Source: Nematostella vectensis (Eukaryota; Cnidaria; Anthozoa; Actiniaria; Edwardsiidae). Taken from it: a stretch of 64,000 bases of DNA. Positions 14,651-28,900 of the stretch are shown here, piece by piece (positions within the stretch are counted from its first letter, which is position 1; the number at the start of each line of letters is the position of its first letter). Under the pieces are notes generated by a model that was given only the letters and a program-made list of their open reading frames with translations, was not told the origin of the DNA and ran no database searches. The DNA lies in the NCBI RefSeq assembly GCF_932526225.1, contig NC_064038.1, forward strand, positions 2,048,001 through 2,112,000, written 5' to 3'. The position numbers were made by a program, and so were the translations under genes.

Positions 14651-17600
14651 TCTAACATAGAGCATAGCGCTCGATAGATTGATATACCTTTTTTTCCGAG
14701 TATACTGTTTTACTTTCCTAATGTTACTTTTTGGAATTTACATTCGGAAAAAAAATTATCGATTGTAACCTTTTGGAGGTTACACTCGTAAAACAAATTC
14801 CCGAATGTAACCCTGAAGCTTTTCCCGAATGTAACCTCCAGTCCGATGGTGACTTTGCTTGGGATAGTTTACGATACCAATAGTATTAAAAGTAATTTTC
14901 ATTACTATTCCCTTCAGCAATACCACGTTAGTCTTTCGTTGCGGGCACTTGACTACTAACGCAGCGACCCGGGTTCGATTCCCGCTGATAGCCTATTTTT
15001 TTTTCTTTATTTATTTTTTTTTAAATCGATACTTAATTATACTGTTCTTGGTGTGTCATGACATAAAAAGAAGGTATAGGGACATTTTTATGTACTCTCA
15101 GCATCTTTGATGTGCTCATGCTTTGTTCAGGATCCTGTACATATTTTATGCACACAAGAACTAACTAGATTCCTTGGATAACTTGATTAAGTAGATTCTA
15201 ACATAGAGCATAGCGCTCGATAGATTGATATACCTTTTTTTCCGAGTATACTGTTTTATTTATTCTAATGTTCCTTTTTGGAATTTACATTCGGAAAAAA
15301 AATTATCGATTGTAACCTTTTGGAGGTTACACTCGTAAAACAAATTCCCGAATGTAACCCTGAAGCTTTTCCCGAATGTAACCTTCAGTCCGATGGTGAC
15401 TTTGGTTGGGATAGTTTACGATACCAATAGTATTAAAAGTAATTTTCATTTCAATTCCCTTCAGCAATGCCACGTTAGTCTTTCGTTGCGGGCACTTGAC
15501 TACTAACGCAGCGACCCGGGTTCGATTCCCGCTGATAGCCTATTTTTTTTCTTTCTTTTTTTTTAAATATCGATACTTAATTATACTGTTCTTGGTGTGT
15601 CATGACATCAAAAGAAGGTATAGGGACATTTTTATGTACTCTCAGCATCTTTGATGTGCTCATGCTTTGTTCAGGATCCTGCACATATTTTATGCACACA
15701 AGAACTAACTAGATTCCTTGGATAACTTGATTAAGTAGATTCTAACATAGAGCATAGCGCTCGAAAGATTTATATACCTTTTTTTCCGAGTATACTGTTT
15801 TATTTTCCTAATGTTACTTTTTGGAATTTACATTCGGAAAACAAATTATCGATTGTAACCTTTTGGAGGTTACACTCGTAAAACAAATTCCCGAATGTTA
15901 CCCTGAAGCTTTTCCCGAATGTAACCTCCAGTCCGATGGTGACTTTGCTTGGGATAGTTTACGATACCAATAGTATTAAAAGTAATTTTCATTACAATTC
16001 CCTTCAGCAATGCCACGTTAGTCTTTCGTTGCGGGCACTTGACTACTAACGCAGCGACCCGGGTTCGATTCCCGCTGATAGCCTATTTTTTTTCTTTCTT
16101 TTTTTTTTAAATATCGATACTTAATTATACTGTTCTTGGTGTGTCATGACATAAAAAGAAGGTATAGGGACATTTTTATGTACTCTCAGCATCTTTGATG
16201 TGCTCATGCTTTGTTCAGGATCCTGCACATATTTTATGCACACAAGAACTAACTAGATTCCTTGGATAACATGATTAAGTAGATTCTAACATAGAGCATA
16301 GCGCTCGATAGATTGATATACCTTTTTTTCCGAGTATACTGTTTTATTTTTCCTAATGAGACTTTTTGGAATTTACATTCGGAAAAAACATTATCGATTG
16401 TAACCTTTTGGAGGTTACACTCGTAAAACAAATTCCCGAATGTAACCCTGAAGCTTTTCCCGAATGTAACCTCCAGTCCGATGGTGACTTTGCTTGGGAT
16501 AGTTTACGATACCAATAGTATTAAAAGTAATTTTCATTACAATTCCCTTCAGCAATGCCACGTTAGTCTTTCGTTGCGGGCACTTGACTACTAACGCAGC
16601 GACACGGGTTCGATTCCCGCTGATAGCCTATTTTTTTTCTTTATTTTTTTTTTAAATATCGATACTTAATTATACTGTTCTTGGTGTGTCATGACATAAA
16701 AAGTAGGTATAGTGACATTGTTATGTACTCTCAGCATCTTTGATGTGCTCATGCTTTGTTTAGGAACCTGCACATATTTTATGCACACAAGAACTAACTA
16801 GATTCCTTGGATAACTTGATTAAGTAGATTCTAACATAGAGCTCGATAGATTGATATACCTTTTTTTCCGAGTATACTGTTTTACTTTCCTAATGTTACT
16901 TTTTGGAATTTACATTCGGAAAAAAAATTATCGATTGTAACCTTTTGGAGGTTACACTCGTAAAACAAATTCCCGAATGTAACCCTGAAGCTTTTCCCGA
17001 ATGTAACCTCCAGTCCGATGGTGACTTTGCTTGGGATAGTTTACGATACCAATAGTATTAAAAGTAATTTTCATTACAATTCCCTTCAGCAATGCCACGT
17101 TAGTCTTTCGTTGCGGGCACTTGACTACTAACGCAGCCACCCGGGTTCGATTCCCGCTGATAGCCTATTTTTTTTTCTTTATTTTTTTTTAAATCGATAC
17201 TTAATTATACTGTTCTTGGTGTGTCATGACATAAAAAGAAGGTATAGGGACATTTTTATGTACTCTCAGCATCTTTGATGTGCTCATGCTTTGTTCAGGA
17301 TCCTGTACATATTTTATGCACACAAGAACTAACTAGATTCCTTGGATAACTTGATTAAGTAGATTCTAACATAGAGCATAGCGCTCGATAGATTGATATA
17401 CCTTTTTTCCGAGTATACTGTTTTATTTTTCCTAATATTACTTTTTGGAATTTACATTCGGAAAAACAATTATCGATTGTAACCTTTTGGAGGTTACACT
17501 CGTAAAACAAGTTCCCGAATGTAACCCTGAAGCTTTTCCCGAAAGTAACCTCCAGTCCGATGGTGACTTTGGTTGATAGTTTACGATACCAATAGTATTA

Positions 17601-20600
17601 AAAGTAATTTTCATTTCAATTCCCTTCAGCAATGCCACGTTAGTCTTTCGTTGCGGGCACTTGACTACTAACGCAGCGACCCGGGTTCGATTCCCGCTGA
17701 TAGCCTATTTTTTTTCTTTCTTTTTTTTTAAATATCGATACTTAATTATACTGTTCTTGGTGTGTCATGACATAAAAAGAAGGTATAGGGACATTTTTAT
17801 GTACTCTCAGCATCTTTGATGTGCTCATGCTTTGTTCAGGATCCTGCACATATTTTATGCACACAAGAACTAACTAGATTCCTTGGATAACATGATTAAG
17901 TAGATTCTAACATAGAGCATAGCGCTCGATAGATTGATATACCTTTTTTTCCGAGTATACTGTTTTATTTTTCCTAATGAGACTTTTTGGAATTTACATT
18001 CGGAAAAAACATTATCGATTGTAACCTTTTGGAGGTTACACTCGTAAAACAAATTCCCGAATGTAACCCTGAAGCTTTTCCCGAATGTAACCTCCAGTCC
18101 GATGGTGACTTTGCTTGGGATAGTTTACGATACCAATAGTATTAAAAGTAATTTTCATTACAATTCCCTTCAGCAATGCCACGTTAGTCTTTCGTTGCGG
18201 GCACTTGACTACTAACGCAGCGACACGGGTTCGATTCCCGCTGATAGCCTATTTTTTTTCTTTATTTTTTTTTTTTAAATATCGATACTTAATTATACTG
18301 TTCTTGGTGTGTCATGACATAAAAAGTAGGTATAGTGACATTGTTATGTACTCTCAGCATCTTTGATGTGCTCATGCTTTGTTTAGGATCCTGCACATAT
18401 TTTATGCACACAAGAACTAACTAGATTCCTTGGATAACTTGATTAAGTAGATTCTAACATAGAGCTCGATAGATTGATATACCTTTTTTTCCGAGTATAC
18501 TGTTTTACTTTCCTAATGTTACTTTTTGGAATTTACATTCGGAAAAAAAATTATCGATTGTAACCTTTTGGAGGTTACACTCGTAAAACAAATTCCCGAA
18601 TGTAACCCTGAAGCTTTTCCCGAATGTAACCTCCAGTCCGATGGTGACTTTGGTTGGGATAGTTTACGATACCAATAGTATTAAAAGTAATTTTCATTAC
18701 AATTCCCTTCAGCAATGCCACGTTAGTCTTTCGTTGCGGGCACTTGACTACTAACGCAGCCACCCGGGTTCGATTCCCGCTGATAGCCTATTTTTTTTTC
18801 TTTATTTTTTTTTAAATCGATACTTAATTATACTGTTCTTGGTGTGTCATGACATAAAAAGAAGGTATAGGGACATTTTTATGTACTCTCAGCATCTTTG
18901 ATGTGCTCATGCTTTGTTCAGGATCCTGAACATATTTTATGCACACAAGAACTAACTAGATTCCTTGGATAACTTGATTAAGTAGATTCTAACATAGAGC
19001 ATAGCGCTCGATAGATTGATATACCTTTTTTTCCGAGTATACTGTTTTATTTTTCCTAATTTTCCTTTTTGGAATTTACATTCGGAAAAAAATTTTTGAT
19101 TGTAACCTTTTGGAGGTTACACTCGTAAAACAAATTCCCGAATGTAACCCTGAAGCTTTTCCCGAATGTAACCTCCAGTCCGATGGTGACTTTGCTTGGG
19201 ATAGTTTACGATACCAATAGTATTAAAAGTAATTTTCATTACAATTCCCTTCAGCAATGCCACGTTAGTCTTTCGTTGCGGGCACTTGACTACTAACGCA
19301 GCGACCCGGGTTCGATTCCCGCTGATAGCCTATTTTTTTTTCTTTATTTTTTTTTTTAAATATCGATACTTAATTATACTGTTCTTGGTGTGTCATGACA
19401 TAAAAAGAAGGTATAGGGACATTTTTATGTACTCTCAGCATCTTTGATGTGCTCATGCTTTGTTCAGGATCCTGTACATATTTTATGCACACAAGAACTA
19501 ACTAGATTCCTTGGATAACTTGATTAAGTAGATTCTAACATAGAGCATAGCGCTCGATAGATTGATATACCTTTTTTCCGAGTATACTGTTTTATTTTTC
19601 CTAATGTTACTTTTTGGAAATTACATTCGGAAAAACAATTATCATTTGTAACCTTTTGGAGGTTACACTCGTAAAACAAATTCCCGAATGTAACCCTGAA
19701 GCTTTTCCCGAAAGTAACCTCCAGTCCGATGGTGACTTTGGTTGGGATAGTTTACGATACCAATAGTATTAAAAGTAATTTTCATTTCAATTCCCTTCAG
19801 CAATGCCACGTTAGTCTTTCGTTGCGGGCACTTGACTACTAACGCAGCGACCCGGGTTCGATTCCCGCTGATAGCCTATTTTTTCTTCTTTCTTTTTTTT
19901 TTAAATATCGATACTTAATTATACTGTTCTTGGTGTGTCATGACATAAAAAGAAGGTATAGGGACATTTTTATGTACTCTCAGCATCTTTGATGTGCTCA
20001 TGCTTTGTTCAGGATCCTGTACATATTTTATGCACACAAGAACTAACTAGATTCCTTGGATAACTTGATTAAGTAGATTCTAACATAGAGCATAGCGCTC
20101 GATAGATTGATATACCTTTTTTTCCGAGTATACTGTTTTATTTTTCCTAATGTTACTTTTTGGAATTTACATTCGGAAAAAAAATTATCGATTGTAACCT
20201 TTTGGAGGTTACACTCGTAAAACAAATTCCCGAATGTAACCCTGAAGCTTTTCCCGAATGTAACCTCCAGTCCGATGGTGACTTTGCTTGGGATAGTATA
20301 CGATACCAATAGTATTAAAAGTAATTTTCATTACAATTCCCTTCAGCAATGCCACGTTAGTCTTTCGTTGCGGGCACTTGACTACTAACGCAGCGACCCG
20401 GGTTCGATTCCCGCTGATAGCCTATTTTCTTTCTTTCTTTTTTTTTTAAATATCGATACTTAATTATACTGTTCTTGGTGTGTCATGACATAAAACGAAG
20501 GTATAGGGACATTTTTATGTACTCTCAGCATCTTTGATGTGCTCATGCTTTGTTCAGGATCCTGCACATATTTTATGCACACAAGAACTAACTAGATTCC

Positions 20601-20610
20601 TTGGATAACT
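14650..20610. repeat. Mosaic HOR copied from two upstream sources
   Basis: About 14.9-16.3 kb matches about 5.1-6.5 kb at an offset of 9,772 bp; shared marks are ATTACTATTCCC with AATACCACG, and CTCGAAAGATTTATA. From about 16.29 kb the best partner changes to 8.69 kb at an offset of 7,601-7,603 bp and stays so through the ATAGTATACG unit near 20.3 kb. The switch occurs within or next to a C-type unit, as expected if unequal exchange joined two registers of the same array. Confidence 0.78.
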
Positions 20611-23600
20611 TGATTAAGTAGATTCTAACATAGAGCATAGCGCTCGATAGATTGATATACCTTTTTTTCCGAGTATACTGTTTTACTTTCCTAATGTTAC
20701 TTTTTGGAATTTACATTCGGAAAAAAAATTATCGATTGTAACCTTTTGGAGGTTACACTCGTAAAACAAATTCCCGAATGTAACCCTGAAGCTTTTCCCG
20801 AATGTAACCTCCAGTCCGATGGTGACTTTGCTTGGGATAGTTTACGATACCAATAGTATTAAAAGTAATTTTCATTACAATTCCCTTCAGCAATGCCACG
20901 TTAGTCTTTCGTTGCGGGCACTTGACTACTAACGCAGCGACCCGGGTTCAATTCCCGCTGATAGCCTATTTTTTTTTCTTTATTTTTTTTTTAAATATAG
21001 ATACTTAATTATACTGTTCTTGGTGTGTCATGACATAAAAAGAAGGTATAGGGACATTTTTATGTACTCTCAGCATCTTTGATGTGCTCATGCTTTGTTC
21101 AGGATCCTGTACATATTTTATGCACACAAGAACTAACTAGATTCCTTGGATAACTTGATTAAGTAGATTCTAACATAGAGCATAGCGCTCGATAGATTGA
21201 TATACCTTTTTTTCCGAGTATACTGTTTTATTTTTCCTAATGTTCCTTTTTGGAATTTACATTTGGAAAAAAAATTATCGATTGTAACCTTTTGGAGGTT
21301 ACACTCGTAAAACAAATTCCCGAATGTAACCCTGAAGCTTTTCCCGAATGTAACCTCCAGTCCGATGGTGACTTTGGTTGGGATAGTTTACGATACCAAT
21401 AGTATTAAAAGTAATTTTCATTTCAATTCCCTTCAGCAATGCCACGTTAGTCTTTCGTTGCGGGCACTTGACTACTAACGCAGCGACCCGGGTTCGATTC
21501 ACGCTGATAGCCTATTTTTTTTTCTTTATTTATTTTTTTTTAAATCGATACTTAATTATACTGTTCTTGGTGTGTCATGACATAAAAAGAAGGTATAGGG
21601 ACATTTTTATGTACTCTCAGCATCTTTGATGTGCTCATGCTTTGTTCAGGATCCTGTACATATTTTATGCACACAAGAACTAACTAGATTCCTTGGATAA
21701 CTTGATTAAGTAGATTCTAACATAGAGCATAGCGCTCGATAGATTGATATACCTTTTTTTCCGAGTATACTGTTTTATTTTTCTTAATGTTCCTTTTTGG
21801 AATTTACATTCGGAAAAAAAATTATCGATTGTAACCTTTTGGAGGTTACACTCGTAAAACAAATTCCCGAATGTAACCCTGAAGCTTTTCCCGAATGTAA
21901 CCTCCAGTCCGATGGTGACTTTGCTTGGGATAGTTTACGATACCAATAGTATTAAAAGTAATTTTCATTACAATTCCCTTCAGCAATGTCACGTTAGTCT
22001 TTCGTTGCGGCCACTTGACTACTAACGCAGCGACCCGGGTTCGATTCCCGCTGATAGCCTATTTTTGTTTCTTTATTTTTTTTTTTAAATATCGATACTT
22101 AATTATACTGTTCTTGGTGTGTCATGACATAAAAAGAAGGTATAGGGACATTTTTATGTACTCTCAGCATCTTTGATGTGCTCATGCTTTGTTCAGGATC
22201 CTGCACATATTTTATGCACACAAGAACTAACTAGATTCCTTGGATAACATGATTAAGTAGATTCTAACATAGAGCATAGCGCTCGAAAGATTGATATACC
22301 TTTTTTTCCGAGTATACTGTTTTATTTTTCCTAATGAGACTTTTTGGAATTTACATTCGGAAAAAAAATTATCGATTGTAACCTTTTGGAGGTTACACTC
22401 GTAAAACAAATTCCCGAATGTAACCCTGAAGCTTTTCCCGAATGTAACCTCCAGTCCGATGGTGACTTTGCTTGGGATTGTTTACGATACCAATAGTATT
22501 AAAAGTAATTTTCATTACAATTCCCTTCAGCAATGCCACGTTAGTCTTTCGTTGCGGGCACTTGACTACTAACGCAGCGACCCGGGTTCGATTCCCGCTG
22601 ATAGCCTATTTTTTTTTCTTTATTTTTTTTTTAAATATCGATACTTAATTATACTGTTCTTGGTGTGGCATGACATAAAAAGAAGGTATAGGGACATTTT
22701 TATGTACTCTCAGCATCTTTGATGTGCTCATGCTTTGTTCAGGTTCCTGTACATATTTTATGCACACAAGAACTAGATTTCTTGGATAACTTGATTAAGT
22801 AGATTCTAACATAGAGCATAGCGCTCGATAGATTGATATACCTTTTTTCCGAGTATACTGTTTTATTTTTCCTAATGAGACTTTTTGGAATTTACATTCG
22901 GAAAAAAAATTATCGATTGTAACCTTTTGGAGGTTACACTCGTAAAACAAATTCCCGAATGTAACCCTGAAGCTTTTCCCGAATGTAACCTCCAGTCCGA
23001 TGGTGACTTTGCTTGGGATAGTTTACGATACCAATAGTATTAAAAGTAATTTTCATTACAATTCCCTTCAGCAATACCACGTTAGTCTTTCGTTGCGGGC
23101 ACTTGACTACTAACGCAGCGACCCGGGTTCGATTCCCGCTGATAGCCTATTATTTTTCTTTCTTTTTTTTTTTTAAATATCGATACTTAATTATACTGTT
23201 CTTGGTGTGTCATGACATAAAAAGAAGGTATAGGGACATTTTTATGTACTCTCAGCATCTTTGATGTGCTCATGCTTTGTTCAGGATCCTGTACATATTT
23301 TATGCACACAAGAACTAACTAGATTCCTTGGATAACTTGATTAAGTAGATTCTAACATAGAGCATAGCGCTCGATAGATTGATATACCTTTTTTTCCGAG
23401 TATACTGTTTTATTTTTCCTAATGTTACTTTTTGGAATTTACATTCGGAAAAAAAATTATCGATTGTAACCTTTTGGAGGTTACACTCGTAAAACAAATT
23501 CCCGAATGTAACCCTGAAGCTTTTCCCGAATGTAACCTCCAGTCCGATGGTGACTTTGCTTGGGATAGTTTACGATACCAATAGTATTAAAAGTAATTTT

Positions 23601-26600
23601 CATTACAATTCCCTTCAGCAATGCCACGTTAGTCTTTCGTTGCGGGCACTTGACTACTAACGCAGCGACCCGGGTTCGATTCCCCGTGATAGCCTATTTT
23701 TTTTCTTTATTTTTTTTTTTAAATATCGATACTTAATTATACTGTTCTTGGTGTGTCATGACATAAAAAGAAGGTATAGGGACATTTTTATGTACTCTCA
23801 GCATCTTTGATGTGCTCATGCTTTGTTCAGGATCCTGTACATATTTTATGCACACAAGAACTAACTAGATTCCTTGGATAACTTGATTAAGTAGATTCTA
23901 ACATAGAGCATAGCGCTCGATAGATTGATATACCTTTTTTTCCGAGTATACTGTTTTATTTTTCCTAATGTTACTTTTTGGAATTTACATTCGGAAAAAA
24001 AATTATCGATTGTAACCTTTTGGAGGTTACACTCGTAAAACAAATGCCCGAATGTAACCCTGAAGCTTTTCCCGAATGTAACCTCCAGTCCGATGGTGAC
24101 TTTGCTTGGGATAGTTTACGATACCAATAGTATTAAAAGTAATTTTCATTACAATTCCCTTCAGCAATGCCACGTTAGTCTTTCGTTGCGGGCACTTGAC
24201 TACTAACGCAGCGACCCGGGTTCGATTCCCGCTGATAGCCTATTTTTTTTCTTTATTTTTTTTTTTTTAAATCGATACTTAATTATACTGTTCTTGGTGT
24301 GTCATGACATAAAAAGAAGGTATAGGGACATTTTTATGTACTCTCAGCATCTTTGAGGTGCTCATGCTTTGTTCAGGATCCTGCACATATTTTATGCACA
24401 CAAGAACTAACTAGATTCCTTGGATAACTTGATTAAGTAGATTCTAACCTAGAGCATAGCGCTCGATAGATTGATATACCTTTTTTTCCGAGTGTACTGT
24501 TTTTTTTTTCCTAATGTTACTTTTTGGAATTTACATTCGGAAAAACAATTATCGATTGTAACCTTTTGGAGGTTACACTCGTAAAACAAATTCCCGAATG
24601 TAACCCTGAAGCTTTTCCCGAATGTAACCTCCAGTCCGATGGTGACTTTGCTTGGGATAGTTTACGATACCAATAGTATTAAAAGTAATTTTCATTACAA
24701 TTCCCTTCAGCAATGCCACGTTAGTCTTTCGTTGCGGGCACTTGACTACTAACGCAGCGACCCGGGATCAATTCCCGCTGATAGCCTATTTTTTTTTCTT
24801 TATTTTTTTTTAAATATAGATACTTAATTATACTGTTCTTGGTGTGTCATGACATAAAAAGAAGGTATAGGGACATTTTTATGTACTCTCAGCATCTTTG
24901 ATGTGCTCATGCTTTGTTCAGGATCCTGTACATATTTTATGCACACAAGAACTAACTAGATTCCTTGGATAACTTGATTAAGTAGATTCTAACATAGAGC
25001 ATAGCGCTCGATAAATTGATATACCTTTTTTTCCAAGTATACTGTTTTATTTTTCCTAATGTTACTTTTTGGAATTTACATTCGGAAAAAAAATAACCTT
25101 TTGGAGGTTACACTCGTAAAACAAATTCCCGAATGTAACCCTGAAGGTTTTCCCGAATGTAACCTCCAGTCCGATGGTGACTTTGCTTGGGATATTTTAC
25201 GATATCAATAGTAATTAAAGTAATTTTCATTACAATTCCCTTCAGCAATGCAACGTTAGTCTTTCGTTGCGGGCACTTGACTACTAACGCAGCAACCCGG
25301 GTTCGATTCCCGCTGATAGCCTATTTTTTTCTTTCTTTTTTGTTTTAATAACGATACTTAATTATACTGTTCTCGGTGTGTCATGACATAAAAAGAAGGT
25401 ATAGGGACATTTTTATGTACTCTCAGCATCTTTGATGTGCTCATGCTTTGTTCAGGATCCTGTACATATTTTATGAACACAAGAACTAACTAGATTCCTT
25501 GGATAACTTGATTAAGTAGATTCTAACATAGAGCATAGCGCTCGATAGATTGATATACCTTTTTTTCCGAGTATACTGTTTTATTTTTCCTAATGTTACT
25601 TTTTGGAATTTACATTCGGAAAAAAAATTATCGATTGTAACCTTTTGGAGGTTACACTCGTAAAACAAATTCACGAATGTAACCCTGAAGCTATTCCCGA
25701 ATGTAACCTCCAGTCCGATGGTGACTTTGCTTGGGATAGTTTACGATACCAATAGTATTAAAAGTAATTTTCATTACAATTCCCTTCAGCAATGCCACGT
25801 TAGTCTTTCGTTGCGGGCACTTGACTACTAACGCAGCGACCCGGGTTCGATTCCCGCTGATAGCCTATTCTTTTTTGTTTTGTTTTTTTTTAAATATCGA
25901 TATTTAATTATACTGTTCTTGGTGTGTCATGACATAAAAAGAAGGTATAGGGACATTTTTATGTACTCTCAGCATCTTTGAAGTGCTCATGCTTTGTTCA
26001 GGATCCTGCACATATTTTATGCACACAAGAACTAACTAGATTCCTTGGATAACTTGATTAAGTAGATTCTAACATAGAGCATAGCGCTCGATAGATTGAT
26101 ATACCTTTTTTTCCGAGTATACTGTTTTATTTTTCCTAATGTTACTTTTTGGAATTTACATTCGGAAAAAAAATTAACGATTGTAACCTTTTGGAGGTTA
26201 CACTCGTAAAACAAATTCCCGAATGTAACCCTGAAGCTTTTCCCGAATGTAACCTCCAGTCCGATGGTGACTTTGCTTGGGATAGTTTACGATACCAATA
26301 GTATTAAAAGTAATTTTCATTACGATTCCCTTCAGCAATGCCACGTTAGTCTTTCGTTGTGGGCACTAGACTACTAACACAGCAACCCGGGTTCGATTCC
26401 CGCTGATAGCCTATTTTTTTTTCTTTATTTTTTTTTTAAATATCGATACTTAATTATACTGTTCTTGGTGTGTCATGACATAAAAAGAAGGTATAGGGAC
26501 ATTTTTATGTACTCTCAGCATCTTTGATGTGCTCATGCGTTGTTCAGGATCCTGTACATATTTTATGCACACAAGAACTAACTAGATTCCTTGGATAACT

Positions 26601-26900
26601 TGATTAAGTAGATTCTAACATAGAGCATAGCGCTCGATAGATTGATATACCTTTTTTTCCGAGTATACTGTTTTATTTTTCCTAATGTTACTTTTTGGAA
26701 TTTACATTCGGAAAAAAAATTATCGATTGTAACCTTTTGGAGGTTACACTCGTAAAACAAATTCCCGAATGTAACCCTGAAGCTTTTCCCGAATGTAACC
26801 TCCAGTCCGATGGTGACTTTGCTTGGGATAGTTTACGATACCAATAGTATTAAAAGTAATTTTCATTACAATTCCCTTCAGCAATGCCACGTTAGTCTTT
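20610..26900. repeat. Heterogeneous monomers without clear higher-order period
   Basis: About 11-12 monomers that carry more private changes than their neighbours. These include altered B boxes (GGTTCAATTCC near 20.95 kb, GGTTCGATTCA near 21.5 kb, GGATCAATTCC near 24.77 kb), a loss of AACT near 22.77 kb, and a 10-bp loss of TTATCGATTG near 25.09 kb. I could not see a regular multi-monomer register here by eye. Confidence 0.65.
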
Positions 26901-28900
26901 CGTTGCGGGCACTTGACTACTAACGCAGCGACCCGGGTTCGATTCCTGCTGATAGCCTATTCTTTTTCTTTATTTTTATTTTAAATATCGATACTTAATT
27001 TTACTGTTCTTGGTGTGTCATGACATAAAAAGAAGGTATAGGGACATTTTTATGTACTCTCAGCGTCTTTGATGTGCTCATGCTTTGTTCAGGATCCTGT
27101 ACATATTTTATGCACACAAGAACTAACTAGATTCCTTGGATAACTTGATTAAGTAGATTCTAACATAGAGCATAGCGCTCGATAGATTGATATACCTTTT
27201 TTTTCCAAGTATACTGTTTTATTTTTCTTAATGTTACTTTTTGGAATTTACATTGGGAAAAAAAAACCTTTTGGTGGTTACACTCGTAAAACAAATTCCC
27301 GAATGTAACCCTGAAGGTTTTCCCGAATGTAACCTCCAGTCCGATGGTGACTTTTCTTGGGATATTTTACGATATCAATAGTATTAAAAGTAATTTTCAT
27401 TACAATTCCCTTCAGCAATGCCACGTTAGTCTTTCGTTGCGGGCACTTGACTACTAACGCAGCGACCCGGGTTCGATTCCCGCTGATAGCCTATTTTGTT
27501 TCTTTATTTTTTTTTTTAAATATCGATACTTAATTATACTGTTCTTGGTGTGTCATGACATAAAAAGAAGGTATAAGGAAATTTTTATGTACTCTCAGCA
27601 TCTTTGATGTGCTCATGCTTTGTTCAGGATCCTGTACATATTTTATGCACACAAGAACTAACTAGATTCCTTGGATAACTTGATTAAGTAGATTCTAACA
27701 TAGAGCATAGCGCTCGATAGATTGATATACCTTTTTTTTTTCAAGTATACTGTTTTATTTTTCTTAATGTTACTTTTTGGAATTTACATTCGGAAAAAAA
27801 AACCTTTTGGAGGTTACACTCGTAAAACAAATTCCCGAATGTAACCCTGAAGCTTTTCCCGAATGTAACCTCCAGTCCGATGGTGACTTTGCTTGGGATA
27901 GTTTACGATACCAATAGTATTAAAAGTAATTTTCATTACAATTCCCTTCAGCAATGCCACGTTAGTCTTTCGTTGCGGGCACTTGACTACTAACGCAGCG
28001 ACCCGGGTTCGATTCCTGCTGATAGCCTATTTTTTTCTTTATTTTTTTTTAAAATATCGATACTTAATTATACTGTTCTTGGTGTGTCATGACATAAAAA
28101 GAAGGTATAGGGACATTTTTATGTACTCTCAGCATCTTTGATGTGCTCATGCTTTGTTCAGGATCCTGTACATATTTTATGAACACAAGAACTAACTAGA
28201 TTCCTTGGATAACTTGATTAAGTAGATTCTAACATAGAGGATAGCGCTCGATAGATTGATATACCTTTTTTTCCGAGTATACTGTTTTATTTTTCCTAAT
28301 GTTACTTTTTGGAATTTACATTCGGAAAAAAAATAACCTTTTGGAGGTTACACTCGTAAAACAAATTCCCGAATGTAACCCTGAAGGTTTTCCCGAATGT
28401 AACCTCCAGTCCGATGGTGACTTTGCTTTGGATAGTTTACGATACCAATAGTATTAAAAGTATATTTCATTACAATTGCCTTAGCAATGCCACGTTAGTC
28501 TTTCGTTGCGGGCACTTGACTACTAACGCAGCGACCCGGGTTCGATTCCTGCTGATAGCCTATTTTTTTCTTTATTTTTTTTTTTAAATATCGATACTTA
28601 ATTGTACTGTTATTGGTGTGTCATGACATAAAAAGAAGGTATAGGGACATTTTTATGTACTCTCAGCATCTTTGATGTGCTCATGCTTTGTTCAGGATCC
28701 TGCACATATTTTATGCACACAAGAACTAACTAGATTCCTTGGATAACTTGATTAAGTAGATTCTAACATAAGGCATAGCGCTCGATAGATTGATATACCT
28801 TTTTTTCCGAGTGTACTGTTTTATTTTTCCTAATTTTACTTTTTGGAATTTACATTCGGAAAAAAAATTATCGATTGTAACCTTTTGGAGGTTACACTCG
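26900..28900. repeat. Block that recurs at about 57.9-60.4 kb
   Basis: Diagnostic marks appear in the same order in both places: CAGCGTC (27061 and 58034), GTATAAGGAAATT (27571 and 58543), a long T run before CAAGTATACTG (about 27.74 and 59.25 kb), CATAGAGGATAG (about 28.24 and 59.75 kb), AATTGCCTTAGCAATG, and ATAAGGCATAG. The offset is about 30,972 bp at the first two marks and about 31,508 bp at the later ones, so the right-hand copy holds one extra monomer at roughly 58.6-59.2 kb. Confidence 0.8.
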
